A stretch of 36,951 nt of DNA from Candidatus Omnitrophota bacterium (GCA_013286575.1 JABDFL010000009.1:1-36951), one strand, 5' to 3'; counted from the first letter of the stretch, positions 7,744 through 15,632 are shown. Numbers and translations are program-made. The notes: generated from the letters alone by a model not told the origin.

Positions 7744-8442
7744 ATGGTCACCTATATACAAAATATCCTCTTAAGGGGAACGTTATTGGAAGTTTTGATA
7801 GCTGTGGCTTTTGCTGGGGCTGTTGCTTCATTAAGCTCCTGCACCATTGCGCGTCTTCCTGTTTTATTGGGGCTTGTTTCTTCGTCTTCAAGTTCAAAAC
7901 ACCGCGGGTTTTTGCTTTCCATCGCCTTTTCCTGCGGCCTCATTATTTCGTATACTTTTATTGGGATGCTTTTTGGGGCGATTGCGAACATAGCTTCCAA
8001 GCTTGTCGCCATCAGCCAATACCTTTATCTTGTACTGGGCTTTTTAATGATTTTAGGCGGTTTGTTTTTTGCCGGATTGATCTCTTTGGGCGGGGGGATC
8101 AATACGCATTGTGAGAATGCGGTCAAGGGCGTTAAAACCCTGCCCTCGGCATTTATATTTGGCATGCTTTTTGCGTTTTTGGAAATGCCGGCCTGTCCCT
8201 GCTGCGGGGCGGTTTTACTGCTTATTGCGAGTTTAATCGCCATTAAAGGCTCCTTGCTGTATTCAGGCGTGGTCTTTTTCAGCTTTGCTTTGGGCCAAAG
8301 CCTTCCTATTTTAGTGATCGGATTTTCGTCCGGCATATTAAAGAACTTGATCCCTAAGACACAAAACCTGGAGGGCATCATCAGTTTTTGCGTCGGGAAT
8401 ATTTTAATTGTTTCGGGGATTTTTCTTGTAACACTTGCTTAA
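7744..8442 (+). CDS. CcdA/DsbD-family membrane thiol-electron transporter
   Basis: A 232-residue protein of six predicted membrane helices. Two cysteine-bearing helices show the CcdA pattern: 'SLSSCTIARLPV' near residue 32 and 'MPACPCCGAV' near residue 153. CcdA proteins carry reducing equivalents from cytoplasmic thioredoxin across the membrane to periplasmic thiol partners (cytochrome c maturation, metal-binding-site reduction). AGGAG lies 6 nt before ATG. It is placed between the zinc regulator and the zinc transporter, and its partner may be the Cys/His-rich protein encoded next. No thioredoxin-fold partner is visible nearby. Family is confident, role inferred. Confidence 0.82.
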   Translation: MVTYIQNILLRGTLLEVLIAVAFAGAVASLSSCTIARLPVLLGLVSSSSSSKHRGFLLSIAFSCGLIISYTFIGMLFGAIANIASKLVAISQYLYLVLGFLMILGGLFFAGLISLGGGINTHCENAVKGVKTLPSAFIFGMLFAFLEMPACPCCGAVLLLIASLIAIKGSLLYSGVVFFSFALGQSLPILVIGFSSGILKNLIPKTQNLEGIISFCVGNILIVSGIFLVTLA

Positions 8443-8455
8443 TTAGGTTCGTGTT

Positions 8456-8574
8456 AAAAGATTGCTTCGTCGGGCTAAAGCCCTCCTCGCAATGACACAG
8501 ACCATACGCCAAACGAAGCAATTGGGCCTTTTGACACTAGGGTTCGACGACCAAGAAACAGGGAATATTGACAC
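8456..8574 (+). repeat. Composite repeat: unit A plus two B-type units
   Basis: Unit A at 8456-8498 (inner hairpin GGGCTAAAGCCC). Unit B at 8499-8537 contains CGAAGCAATTGGGCCTTTT and ends TTGACAC. A B-type variant at 8538-8574 contains CGACGACCAAGAAACAGG and ends ATATTGACAC. An open frame runs through it into the next gene, but these residues are repeat-derived. Confidence 0.85.
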
Positions 8575-8593
8575 AATTAAAAGAATTTTTATA

Positions 8594-9250
8594 ATGGCAC
8601 AACACCCACATACTCATTCACATGCTGAAGGCTGTTGTGATCATGATCACGGGCATAGTCATGACCAGAATTCTTGGCCTCCGGCGAGGCGTTGGCTTTT
8701 GTCGATTTTGATCGTGGGTGTTTTGTTGGTATTATTGCGGCCTTTTATCGTGGGACAGATGATTGTCCGGGTGACGTCTTATTCCGCCAGTTCTTCCTAT
8801 AATGACGCGGTCCGCATATGTAAAAAAATTATCGCCATTGATGGCGGCAATAAACAGGCATGGACATCGTTAGGCTATGCCTATATGGATATGTCGCAGG
8901 TTGACATGGCTATCCCGGCATTTGAGAAAGTCCTTTCGATAGATCCTGAAGATAAGGGAGCTGCTTCTTATGAATTGGGGCAAGCCTATTATGCGAAGGG
9001 TGAATATGTCAGGGCGATCGCGTGCTTCGAACGCGTTAGAAGTGCCGGGCCCCGGGCTTCAGCTTTATTGGAAGCAGATGTCCTTAAATACCGTCATGGT
9101 ACGCTGGGATTCCGTAATTTAAACAGCATGCAGGACCTGCTTGGGCTTTTGCTTGATTCTTATAAAAAGACCGGAAATACCGTTCAAGCCGCAGCGGTCC
9201 AAAAGGAATATGATTTTTATAAGAATAAACATAGCAGGATATTGTTTTAA
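8594..9250 (+). CDS. His-rich, membrane-anchored TPR protein
   Basis: A 218-residue protein starting at 8594; the frame extends upstream only through the repeat. The first 25 residues hold eight His and a CC pair ('HPHTHSHAEGCCDHDHGHSH'), a likely metal-binding tail in the cytoplasm. A membrane helix follows (about residues 33-58), then TPR units ('AWTSLGYAYMDMSQVDMAIP', 'AASYELGQAYYAKGEYVRAI') predicted on the periplasmic side. It sits between ccdA-like and znuA, so a zinc-sensing or zinc-handling scaffold is a reasonable inference; no known family fits. There is no ribosome site. A TTGACA-N16-TATAAT promoter match ends on its ATG, which leaves the true start in doubt. Confidence 0.75.
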   Translation: MAQHPHTHSHAEGCCDHDHGHSHDQNSWPPARRWLLSILIVGVLLVLLRPFIVGQMIVRVTSYSASSSYNDAVRICKKIIAIDGGNKQAWTSLGYAYMDMSQVDMAIPAFEKVLSIDPEDKGAASYELGQAYYAKGEYVRAIACFERVRSAGPRASALLEADVLKYRHGTLGFRNLNSMQDLLGLLLDSYKKTGNTVQAAAVQKEYDFYKNKHSRILF

Positions 9251-9278
9251 AGGGATGATATAAATTTTTTTAAATTGT

Positions 9279-9299
9279 AAATAGAAAGTATTTCTATCT
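9279..9299 (+). promoter_or_regulatory. Zur-type operator, copy 2 (znuA)
   Basis: Half-sites AAATAGAAAG (9279-9288) and ATTTCTATCT (9290-9299) around a central T. It is 26 bp upstream of the znuA ATG and similar to the palindromes at 7164 and 12122. It predicts zinc-dependent repression of znuACB. Confidence 0.65.
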
Positions 9300-9324
9300 G
9301 AATATTGGACAAGGGAGGGGTTTT

Positions 9325-10221
9325 ATGAGGAGGCTTACAATTTTATTGGGTTTAGTTTTAATGTGTCTAGGGATAGCGCCGGTTCACGCGGATACGGCCA
9401 ACGCGACTATACAAGTAGTTGCCGCGGAGAATTTTTGGGGCAGCCTGGTGTCCCAACTGGGCGGAAGCCGTGTCAGTGTGGTAAGTATCGTTTCTGACCC
9501 CAATGCCGATCCGCATGAATATGAAAGCAATGCCGACACCGCAAAAGCTTTTACAACCGCCAATTATGTTATTTTAAATGGTGCCGGCTATGACAGTTGG
9601 GCGGATAAATTACTCAGTGCCGGCACGAATACAAATCGAAAAGTTTTAAACGTTGCTGATCTTTTGGGGAAAAAGGATGGGGATAACCCTCATTTTTGGT
9701 ACAATCCGGATTATGTCAACCGGGTCATCGCCAGGATGGAAGGGGATTTAATTTCTATTGATCCGTCTGATACGGAATATTATAAAGAGCAATATGCGGC
9801 GCTTCAAAAAACACTTGCCCCTTACCAAAACCGCATTGCATCAATCAAAAATCAATTCGGCGGGACACCCATCGCCTGCACAGAAAGCATTTGTGTTTAT
9901 CCGGCGGCTAGCCTGGGGCTCAATCTTGTTTCGCCTGCAGAATTCATGGATGCGGTCGATGAAGGCAATGATCCTCCGGTGCAAAGTGTCGTTAAATTTG
10001 AAGGGCTGATTAAAGACAAGAAAATGCAGGTCCTCGTGTATAATGAGCAGACGGTAACGCCGATCACTGAGACCATCAAGAAAATGGCTGGCGGTGCCGG
10101 CATTCCCGTTGTCGGGATCACCGAAACCATCCAGCCGCCGGATGCGTCTTTTCAGGACTGGATGAATGGCGAATTGATGGCTTTAGAAAACGCTTTGAAT
10201 GCCAAGGCCCTAGGGCAATAA
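9325..10221 (+). CDS. znuA: Zinc ABC transporter, periplasmic binding protein (ZnuA-like)
   Basis: A 298-residue cluster A-I solute-binding protein that captures zinc (or manganese) for the ZnuBC permease. It has a signal peptide (cleavage near VHA-DT). Metal-site positions include H64 in 'ADPHEYE' and H123 in 'DNPHFWYNPD'. The third family histidine (usually in 'T-H-x-A-F-x-Y') is replaced by E187 in 'CTESICVY'. This variant is also seen in a branch of the family with 'STEPV'-type motifs. The His-rich loop typical of proteobacterial ZnuA is missing, and the His-rich neighbour may compensate. GGGAGGGG lies 5-8 nt before ATG. The Zur operator is just upstream, and znuC and znuB follow. Confidence 0.9.
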   Translation: MRRLTILLGLVLMCLGIAPVHADTANATIQVVAAENFWGSLVSQLGGSRVSVVSIVSDPNADPHEYESNADTAKAFTTANYVILNGAGYDSWADKLLSAGTNTNRKVLNVADLLGKKDGDNPHFWYNPDYVNRVIARMEGDLISIDPSDTEYYKEQYAALQKTLAPYQNRIASIKNQFGGTPIACTESICVYPAASLGLNLVSPAEFMDAVDEGNDPPVQSVVKFEGLIKDKKMQVLVYNEQTVTPITETIKKMAGGAGIPVVGITETIQPPDASFQDWMNGELMALENALNAKALGQ

Positions 10222-10264
10222 AAAAAGATTGCTTCGTCGCCCTGCGGGCTCCTCGCAATGACAC
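10222..10264 (+). repeat. Repeat unit A in the znuA-znuC gap
   Basis: A single unit A with the inner hairpin GCCCTGCGGGC. It fills the whole gap between znuA and znuC, and its last bases contain an in-frame ATG (10258) for znuC. Confidence 0.85.
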
Positions 10265-10272
10265 GGTACAAA

Positions 10273-11100
10273 ATGGAAAAACAGAATATTATTACTGTAA
10301 AGAATTTATCGGCAGGCTATTCTTCCAGGCAATCACAAACAATTGTCTTTGAGAACGCCAATTTCTCTATTGCCAAGGGCGAGTTTGTCGGCGTATTGGG
10401 GCCTAATGGCGCCGGGAAAACAACCTTGTTTAAAGTGCTTCTGGGGATCTTAAAGCCGGTCAGCGGAGAAGTAACTGTTTTAGGCGAAAAATGCCAGTCA
10501 AGCAGCTGTGACACTAATTGCAAAATCGGTTATGTTCCCCAGCGCCACACCTTTAGTTTGGATTCAATGATTGAAGCTTTAGAAATTGTGCGCCTGGGCA
10601 TCAACGGAAGAAAAATGGGTTTTAGCCTGCCTGCCACCGCCAGAAGAGAAAAAGAGGAAGCTCTTGAAATGCTTAAAATCGTCGGGGCCCAGGATCTGGC
10701 GCATCGACCGCTGAGCGCTTTATCCGGCGGAGAACTGCAAAGGATTTTTCTGGCGCAGGCCCTTGTCGGCAATCCGGACATTTTATTTCTGGACGAACCC
10801 CTGGCAAGCCTGGACATCCGCCGTGAAAATGAATTTGTAAAACTTATCAAAAAAACCGCCTCAGCCCGGAACATCACTGTTTTATTGATCGCCCACAATA
10901 TAAACCCTCTTTTGCCTGTCTTAAGCAAGGTCATCTACGTGGCCAATCATCGGGTGCTGGTGGGGAATGCCAACGAAGTTTTCACTTCGGCATTTTTAAC
11001 AAAGCTTTATAACTCTCCTGTGGAAGTGCTGCGCGATTCCTACGGACGGATCGCCATTATAGGGGCCCAAGAGGGCGGTCACGACCACAACCATGGATAA
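10273..11100 (+). CDS. znuC: Zinc ABC transporter ATPase (ZnuC-like)
   Basis: This is the ATP-binding subunit that drives the ZnuB permease. Walker A 'GPNGAGKTT', the signature 'LSGGELQR' and Walker B 'ILFLDEPLASLD' are all intact, with a switch His in 'IAHN'. I start at ATG 10273 (MEKQNIITV). An in-frame ATG at 10258 lies inside the repeat and would add five residues; neither has a ribosome site. The C-terminus ends in a His-containing tail ('GGHDHNHG'), common in zinc ABC ATPases. It is followed 5 bp later by znuB. The metal specificity rests on the operator and neighbours. Confidence 0.93.
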   Translation: MEKQNIITVKNLSAGYSSRQSQTIVFENANFSIAKGEFVGVLGPNGAGKTTLFKVLLGILKPVSGEVTVLGEKCQSSSCDTNCKIGYVPQRHTFSLDSMIEALEIVRLGINGRKMGFSLPATARREKEEALEMLKIVGAQDLAHRPLSALSGGELQRIFLAQALVGNPDILFLDEPLASLDIRRENEFVKLIKKTASARNITVLLIAHNINPLLPVLSKVIYVANHRVLVGNANEVFTSAFLTKLYNSPVEVLRDSYGRIAIIGAQEGGHDHNHG

Positions 11101-11105
11101 ATCTT

Positions 11106-11948
11106 ATGTTTAGTTTTAATATTTTCAGCGACCTTAACACCATGTTCCGGTATGATTTTATGCTGCACGCCTTTGAGGCCGGGACAATTGTCGCTGTTAT
11201 TGCGGGCATGATCGGATATTTTATTGTTTTAAGGCGCTCTTCTTTTGCGGCACACGCCTTATCTCACGTGGGCTTTACCGGAGCTGCCGGAGCGGTTTTG
11301 ATAGGGATTAATCCCATATTCGGATTATTTTTATTCACGATGGGCGGGGGATTGTTTATTGGTATTTTGGGGCGCAAGGCTGAAAGCCGCGATGTCCAGA
11401 TCGGGACTGTTTTGGCATTTATGCTGGGCCTGGGGGTTTTATTCATCAGTCTTTATAAAGGATACGCCACAGAAGCGTATTCACTGCTTTTCGGGGAAAT
11501 TTTAGGGATAAGCAGCAGCAACGTTTTGATCACATTGATCGCCGGCATTATTGTTGCCGTCGTATTGGCTTGTTTTTACCGGCCGCTTTTATTTGTTTCG
11601 CTGGACGAAGATGTGGCAGAAGCCAAAGGGCTTTCAGCCTTTTGGATGGGCATTTTATTCATGGTTTTAATTGCCGCCGCAACCTCTATTGCGGTCCAGG
11701 TTGTCGGAGTGCTGCTTATTTTTTCTTTGATGGTGACACCGGCTGCCATCGCCGAAAGGCTGGCTTCCAAGCCGTCGCAGGGCATATTTATTTCCGTACT
11801 GGTTGCGGTGCTGGCAACGTGGCTGGGGTTATTCATTTCTTTTTATCTGCCTTGTCCCGTCAGTTTCTTTATTACAGCTATCGTATTTTTAATTTATATT
11901 TTGGTAAGATTAGTGCCTTATGTCAGGAATTTTTCTTTCCAAAAGTGA
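11106..11948 (+). CDS. znuB: Zinc ABC transporter permease (ZnuB-like)
   Basis: A 280-residue integral membrane subunit of the ABC-3 family, with about eight hydrophobic helices. Family patterns include 'YFIVLRRSSFAAHALSHVGF' in the early part and 'VVGVLLIFSLMVTPAAIAERL' in the late part. It forms the membrane pore for the zinc carried by ZnuA, powered by ZnuC. It starts 5 bp after znuC, so it belongs to the same transcript. A 10-bp-stem hairpin (11954-11994) and a palindromic repeat pair follow and probably mark the operon end. Confidence 0.92.
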   Translation: MFSFNIFSDLNTMFRYDFMLHAFEAGTIVAVIAGMIGYFIVLRRSSFAAHALSHVGFTGAAGAVLIGINPIFGLFLFTMGGGLFIGILGRKAESRDVQIGTVLAFMLGLGVLFISLYKGYATEAYSLLFGEILGISSSNVLITLIAGIIVAVVLACFYRPLLFVSLDEDVAEAKGLSAFWMGILFMVLIAAATSIAVQVVGVLLIFSLMVTPAAIAERLASKPSQGIFISVLVAVLATWLGLFISFYLPCPVSFFITAIVFLIYILVRLVPYVRNFSFQK

Positions 11949-11953
11949 CATGA

Positions 11954-11994
11954 GGACATAAGTTACGGAACGTAGTGACGTAACTTATAAGTCC
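11954..11994 (+). repeat. Hairpin after znuB
   Basis: Arms GGACATAAGTTACG (11954-11967) and CGTAACTTAT-AA-GTCC (11979-11994) enclose an 11-nt loop. There is no T-run after it, so a classic intrinsic terminator is not supported. It may be an RNA 3'-end stabiliser or part of the adjoining repeat block. Confidence 0.6.
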
Positions 11995-11997
11995 GAA

Positions 11998-12106
11998 TGT
12001 CATTGCGAGAAGCGCAGTTCAGCGCAGCCGTAGGCGACGAAGCAACCTTTTTAGTATGATAAAAGATTGCTTCGTCACTCACTACGTTCGTTCCTCGCAA
12101 TGACAC
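11998..12106 (+). repeat. Palindromic repeat: inverted A plus A
   Basis: An inverted unit A (TGTCATTGCGAG... to ...CGAAGCAACC) faces a direct unit A (AAAAGATTGCTTCGTC... to ...CTCGCAATGACAC). The pair can fold as one long hairpin of about 109 nt. It lies between znuB and the receptor operator. Confidence 0.85.
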
Positions 12107-12118
12107 ATTTTTTTAACA

Positions 12119-12147
12119 TGTAAATAGAAATAATTTCTATTTATAAT
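12119..12147 (+). promoter_or_regulatory. Promoter with embedded Zur operator, copy 3 (TonB receptor)
   Basis: A perfect palindrome AAATAGAAAT (12122-12131), A, ATTTCTATTT (12133-12142). It occupies the spacer between a weak -35 TGTAAA (12119-12124) and a consensus -10 TATAAT (12142-12147), with 17-nt spacing. A repressor bound here would directly block polymerase. It is the most symmetric of the three copies. Confidence 0.7.
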
Positions 12148-12159
12148 AAAGGAGGCGGT

Positions 12160-14370
12160 ATGAGGGTATGGTTGTTGGTTGGGTTTTTATGTTGCTTGCA
12201 GCATAGGAAATTATATCTGTATTTACGCAGGCAAGGAATCTTCGCTTTTCTAATAATTCTTTTGATATGTGGCGAAGATTGTTTCTCTATTAGCAGTTAC
12301 GCGGACAACGCAACATCATCAACCCAGCTTAGTGAAGTGGATGTTATCGGGCAATTGGACCAGGAGCGTAACAGCATCCAGCCCAGCCTTGGGGCTACAG
12401 ATTATAATATTACCAGTGACGGGATCGACGATGAAAGCCGGGGGGACAATACCTCATTTGATCAGGTGATATTAAGAGCTCCGGGGGTTGCCGAAGATCA
12501 ATGGGAACAAATGCATGTCCGCGGCGAACATGCCAATTTGCAATACAGGATCAATGATGTCCTGCTTCCTGAAGGGTTGACCGGTTTTGGCGCAGAGCTT
12601 GATCCGCGTTTTGTGGCTAATGTTTCCCTGATCGATGGGACCCTGCCTGCCCAATACGGTTTTCATACGGCAGGTATTGTGGATATCACAACCAAAAGCG
12701 GTGCCTTTGAGAACGGTGGCGACATTTCCATGTACGGCGGGAGTAATAGCGAGGTAAACCCCAGCATGACCTATGGAGGATCTGCCCCGGGGAACATCAA
12801 TTATTTTGTCACTTCCAGTTATTTGGAAGACAATCTGGGTATTGATAATAACACGGGCGGTACATCCGCCATCCATGACCAGACCCAGGAGGCCAAGATG
12901 TTTGCCTATGTCTCTAAAATCATTGATGATGAAAGCCGTATCAGTGTCATGCTTGGCGCTTCCCACAGTGATTTTCAAATCCCTAATGCTCCCGGTGGTG
13001 CTTTATTTAATGACGGGGCCGGAAACCCTTTACCTTTGCCTTATATTCCTTCCCAGGATGTGAATGACCGCCAGATAGAGCAGAATTTTTATGGCGTTGT
13101 GGCGTATCAAAAGTCCGAAGACAAACTTAATTATCAGCTTTCGGCCTTTACCCGTTTCAGTGAGGTCAATTACCTGCCTGATCCTATTGGCGATCTGGAA
13201 TATAATGGGGTAGCATCGACCATTAATGACAGTATTTTTACCAACGGCCTGGAGTTCGACAGCAGTTACGAGTTAAATGACCGGCATACTCTCCGTGCAG
13301 GGTCAATATTTACGATCAGTGACGCCATTAACGAGTCTAACTCTGATGTGTTTCCTGAAGACCCAGGCACCGGTGCTGTCGATGGCCCTGAAGAATCAAT
13401 TAATGCCAATAATCAAAAGCAGGGAGAGACCTATGGCCTTTATTTGCAGGATGAGTGGAAGGTCACGGACCCTTTGACCATCAATTACGGTGTCCGTTTT
13501 GACCAATCTTACCAATATCTCAATGAGTATCAGTTGAGCCCGCGCATTAATGCTGTTTATGAAGTTGATCCGGCCACCAAGGTGCACGTAGGATATGCCC
13601 GTTATTTTACCCCGCCGCCGCTTGAGGAGCAGCAAAACTTTAATCCTGCCATTTTTAACAATACCACCAATGCGACCGCGATCACCACGAATTCACCTGA
13701 CCTGGCAGAGCGTGCCAATTATTATGATGCAGGCATCACCCATGATTTTTCGCCTAAATTCCAGGCCGGTTTGGACGGTTATTTTAAAACCGCGATAGAC
13801 CAATTGGATGATGGGCAGTTTAATGCGGCACCTATAGTGACCCCGTTTAATTATAAATATGGCCAGGTCAGCGGTGTTGAATTGACGATGAATTACAAAA
13901 ATGGGGGATTTACCAGCTACGCCAATGCTGCCTGGAGCCATGCACTTGGGTCACAGTGGATTTCCGACCAGTTCCAATTTTCCCAGGCTGATTTAAATTA
14001 TGTGGCCAATCACTGGATATATTTGGACCATGACCAGGCCCTTACCGTTTCTTCCGGAGTGGCGTATGAATTTCATGGGACCAAGGTTTATGCTGATCTG
14101 CTTTTCGGCAGCGGGTTGCGCCAAAGCAGCGATCCTGGTCAACCTGACAATATTCCAAATGGCAAACGTGTAGGGTCTTATAATCCCGTTAATTTGGGTA
14201 TTGAGCATACCTTTAAACTCAACAGTAAACATGACATCAAGGTCCGTTTTGATATTGTCAACGTCGCGGATGAGGTCTATGAGTTACGGAGTGGTTCCGG
14301 GGTAGGTGTTTTTGCCCCTTCATACGGTCCGCGCCGGGGATTTTATGGCGGGGTCACGTACGATTTTTAA
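12160..14370 (+). CDS. TonB-dependent outer-membrane receptor, probable zinc receptor (ZnuD-like)
   Basis: A 736-residue receptor. The N-terminus is long for a signal peptide (about 48 residues; second hydrophobic stretch 'FAFLIILLICG', cleavage near SYA-DN). The plug domain follows to about residue 180 ('VILRAPGVAEDQWEQMHVRG', 'AQYGFHTAGIVDITTKSG'), then a 22-strand-type barrel ending in aromatic Phe ('YGGVTYDF'). GGAGG lies 5 nt before ATG. A Zur operator in the promoter and the znu operon upstream argue for zinc as cargo, while the fold alone does not say so. A dedicated TonB starts 3 bp after its stop. Confidence 0.88.
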   Translation: MRVWLLVGFLCCLQHRKLYLYLRRQGIFAFLIILLICGEDCFSISSYADNATSSTQLSEVDVIGQLDQERNSIQPSLGATDYNITSDGIDDESRGDNTSFDQVILRAPGVAEDQWEQMHVRGEHANLQYRINDVLLPEGLTGFGAELDPRFVANVSLIDGTLPAQYGFHTAGIVDITTKSGAFENGGDISMYGGSNSEVNPSMTYGGSAPGNINYFVTSSYLEDNLGIDNNTGGTSAIHDQTQEAKMFAYVSKIIDDESRISVMLGASHSDFQIPNAPGGALFNDGAGNPLPLPYIPSQDVNDRQIEQNFYGVVAYQKSEDKLNYQLSAFTRFSEVNYLPDPIGDLEYNGVASTINDSIFTNGLEFDSSYELNDRHTLRAGSIFTISDAINESNSDVFPEDPGTGAVDGPEESINANNQKQGETYGLYLQDEWKVTDPLTINYGVRFDQSYQYLNEYQLSPRINAVYEVDPATKVHVGYARYFTPPPLEEQQNFNPAIFNNTTNATAITTNSPDLAERANYYDAGITHDFSPKFQAGLDGYFKTAIDQLDDGQFNAAPIVTPFNYKYGQVSGVELTMNYKNGGFTSYANAAWSHALGSQWISDQFQFSQADLNYVANHWIYLDHDQALTVSSGVAYEFHGTKVYADLLFGSGLRQSSDPGQPDNIPNGKRVGSYNPVNLGIEHTFKLNSKHDIKVRFDIVNVADEVYELRSGSGVGVFAPSYGPRRGFYGGVTYDF

Positions 14371-14372
14371 CC

Positions 14373-14999
14373 ATGAGCCCTCTATTAATAAATGAAGACC
14401 GAACAATCTGGTTGGCCTTAATCGGGTCATTTTTGATCCATGGTATTTTATTTTCTTTTTCCGGAACAACTTTTATTAAACATGCCCAATTTAGCGTGCA
14501 GCCGTCTGCGCAAATGGTGGAAGTAAGTATTGAAGAGATAAAACAGCCTGCGGGGACATCTTCTGATGCTGTTGTGTCATTGCAAGGAGGTTTATCGGTC
14601 TTACGTTCACCAACGAAACGATCTTTTAAAAAGATTGCTTCGTCGCCTTCGGCTCCTCGCAATGACACAAACCGTGCGATGTCGAAGGGCGTACGGCTCA
14701 AGCCTTTTGACACTGGCGTAAGGGTAAAAGCCAATCCTGACTATTTTCAAAACCCCGCTCCCGGATATCCTGAATTGGCCAGGCAAATGCGGCAAGAGGG
14801 CATTGTCATGCTGTCAGTTGACGTGGATAAGGAAGGTGACCCTGTGAGTGTCGAAATTATCCAAAGTTCCGGTTTTCGTATGCTTGATCAGGCAGCGTTA
14901 AAGGCTGTCAGGCATTGGAAATTCCAGCCGGGAAGTTTAGGCGGTGTTCCTGTGGATTCCACCGTCACCGTCCCTATCAGGTTTAAATTAGAAAAATGA
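14373..14999 (+). CDS. tonB: TonB-family energy transducer carrying a repeat-derived linker
   Basis: A 208-residue protein with a short N-terminal membrane anchor (about residues 9-28) and a central linker. The C-terminal TonB domain covers about residues 128-208 ('NPAPGYPELARQMRQEGIVMLSVDVD', 'AVRHWKFQPG', 'VTVPIRFKLE'). It passes proton-motive energy to the receptor encoded just upstream. The linker from about residue 80 to 118 is translated from repeat units (left-arm remnant, unit A and unit B, 14611-14713), which give 'KKIASSPSAPRNDTN' and continue in frame into the TonB domain. The usual Pro-rich linker is short. The gene is likely functional because linkers tolerate sequence change. 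Confidence 0.9.
   Translation: MSPLLINEDRTIWLALIGSFLIHGILFSFSGTTFIKHAQFSVQPSAQMVEVSIEEIKQPAGTSSDAVVSLQGGLSVLRSPTKRSFKKIASSPSAPRNDTNRAMSKGVRLKPFDTGVRVKANPDYFQNPAPGYPELARQMRQEGIVMLSVDVDKEGDPVSVEIIQSSGFRMLDQAALKAVRHWKFQPGSLGGVPVDSTVTVPIRFKLEK
14611..14713 (+). repeat. Repeat A+B inside the tonB coding sequence
   Basis: A left-arm remnant ('CGAAACGATCTTTT', the reverse complement of a unit A start) lies at 14614-14627, then unit A at 14628-14668 and unit B at 14669-14713 ending CCTTTTGACAC. The reading frame is open across the whole element. Confidence 0.85.
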
Positions 15000-15000
15000 C

Positions 15001-15020
15001 TCGGGGGCTCGCAATGACAC
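15001..15020 (+). repeat. Truncated right end of repeat unit A
   Basis: Only GGGGGCTCGCAATGACAC remains. A similar right end (CGGGGGCTCGCAATGACAC) occurs at 22871-22889. Confidence 0.7.
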
Positions 15021-15044
15021 GGAAAGAGTGCTATAATAATTTTT

Positions 15045-15632
15045 ATGAAATTTCCCCGTTTAAAATCTTTGCGTTGGGTATTTATATGCGCCTGCATCAT
15101 GCTCGCCGCCAATCCGGCCTGGACCCAGGCCTTGCCGAAACTCGGGGCAGCACCCCTAAAATTCGTCAGGAATAATATTGATTATCAGGTGGTTTCTTTT
15201 GATGATTTATATTTCAATTACCAGCCTCCGGTGGATGTTGAACATCCTGATGGAAACATCACTAAAGCCGCTAAAACACCCATGGCGATCCCCAAACAGA
15301 TACAGGACCTGAATGGCAAAAAAGTGGCTATTAGGGGTTTTGTTATTCCCTTGGCCAATAGCGAAGGCCAAAACACAAAAGAATTTTTATTTGCCGATGA
15401 GCTGGTGTCCTGCCTGTTTTGCGCCATGTTAGGCTATGATCAATGGATGGTGGGGGATACCGTGGATCCTAAAGGGTTTAATATCAGTGACGATCAGTTT
15501 GAAGAACCGATCACCATTTACGGCACTCTGGAGGTTGGCCCGGAATTTGAAGATGGTGAGTTTACGGGCATTTACCGCTTTAAAGCAGATGGATGGGAGC
15601 CGGAAAAAAAGAAATTTCTAGGGATTTTTTAG
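15045..15632 (+). CDS. DUF3299 secreted protein
   Basis: A 195-residue periplasmic protein with a signal peptide (core WVFICACIMLAA, cleavage near AWT-QA). The DUF3299 pattern is 'LNGKKVAIRGFVIPL' near residue 89, then 'ELVSCLFCAMLGYDQ' near 120, and 'ITIYGTLEVGPEFEDGEF' near 164. It is predicted to be a small beta-barrel with a conserved CxxC pair that could bind metal or be redox-active. DUF3299 proteins are often encoded next to metal ABC transporters or TonB systems, and here it follows the zinc receptor and TonB by 45 bp. A TATAAT at 15032-15037 only 7 nt before ATG would make any independent transcript leaderless. Function not established. Confidence 0.85.
   Translation: MKFPRLKSLRWVFICACIMLAANPAWTQALPKLGAAPLKFVRNNIDYQVVSFDDLYFNYQPPVDVEHPDGNITKAAKTPMAIPKQIQDLNGKKVAIRGFVIPLANSEGQNTKEFLFADELVSCLFCAMLGYDQWMVGDTVDPKGFNISDDQFEEPITIYGTLEVGPEFEDGEFTGIYRFKADGWEPEKKKFLGIF

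Noticed and set aside
8462-8593. N-terminal extension of the His-rich TPR protein
   Set aside because: The frame is open upstream, but these residues are the translated repeat units A and B, seen in many non-coding places in the window.
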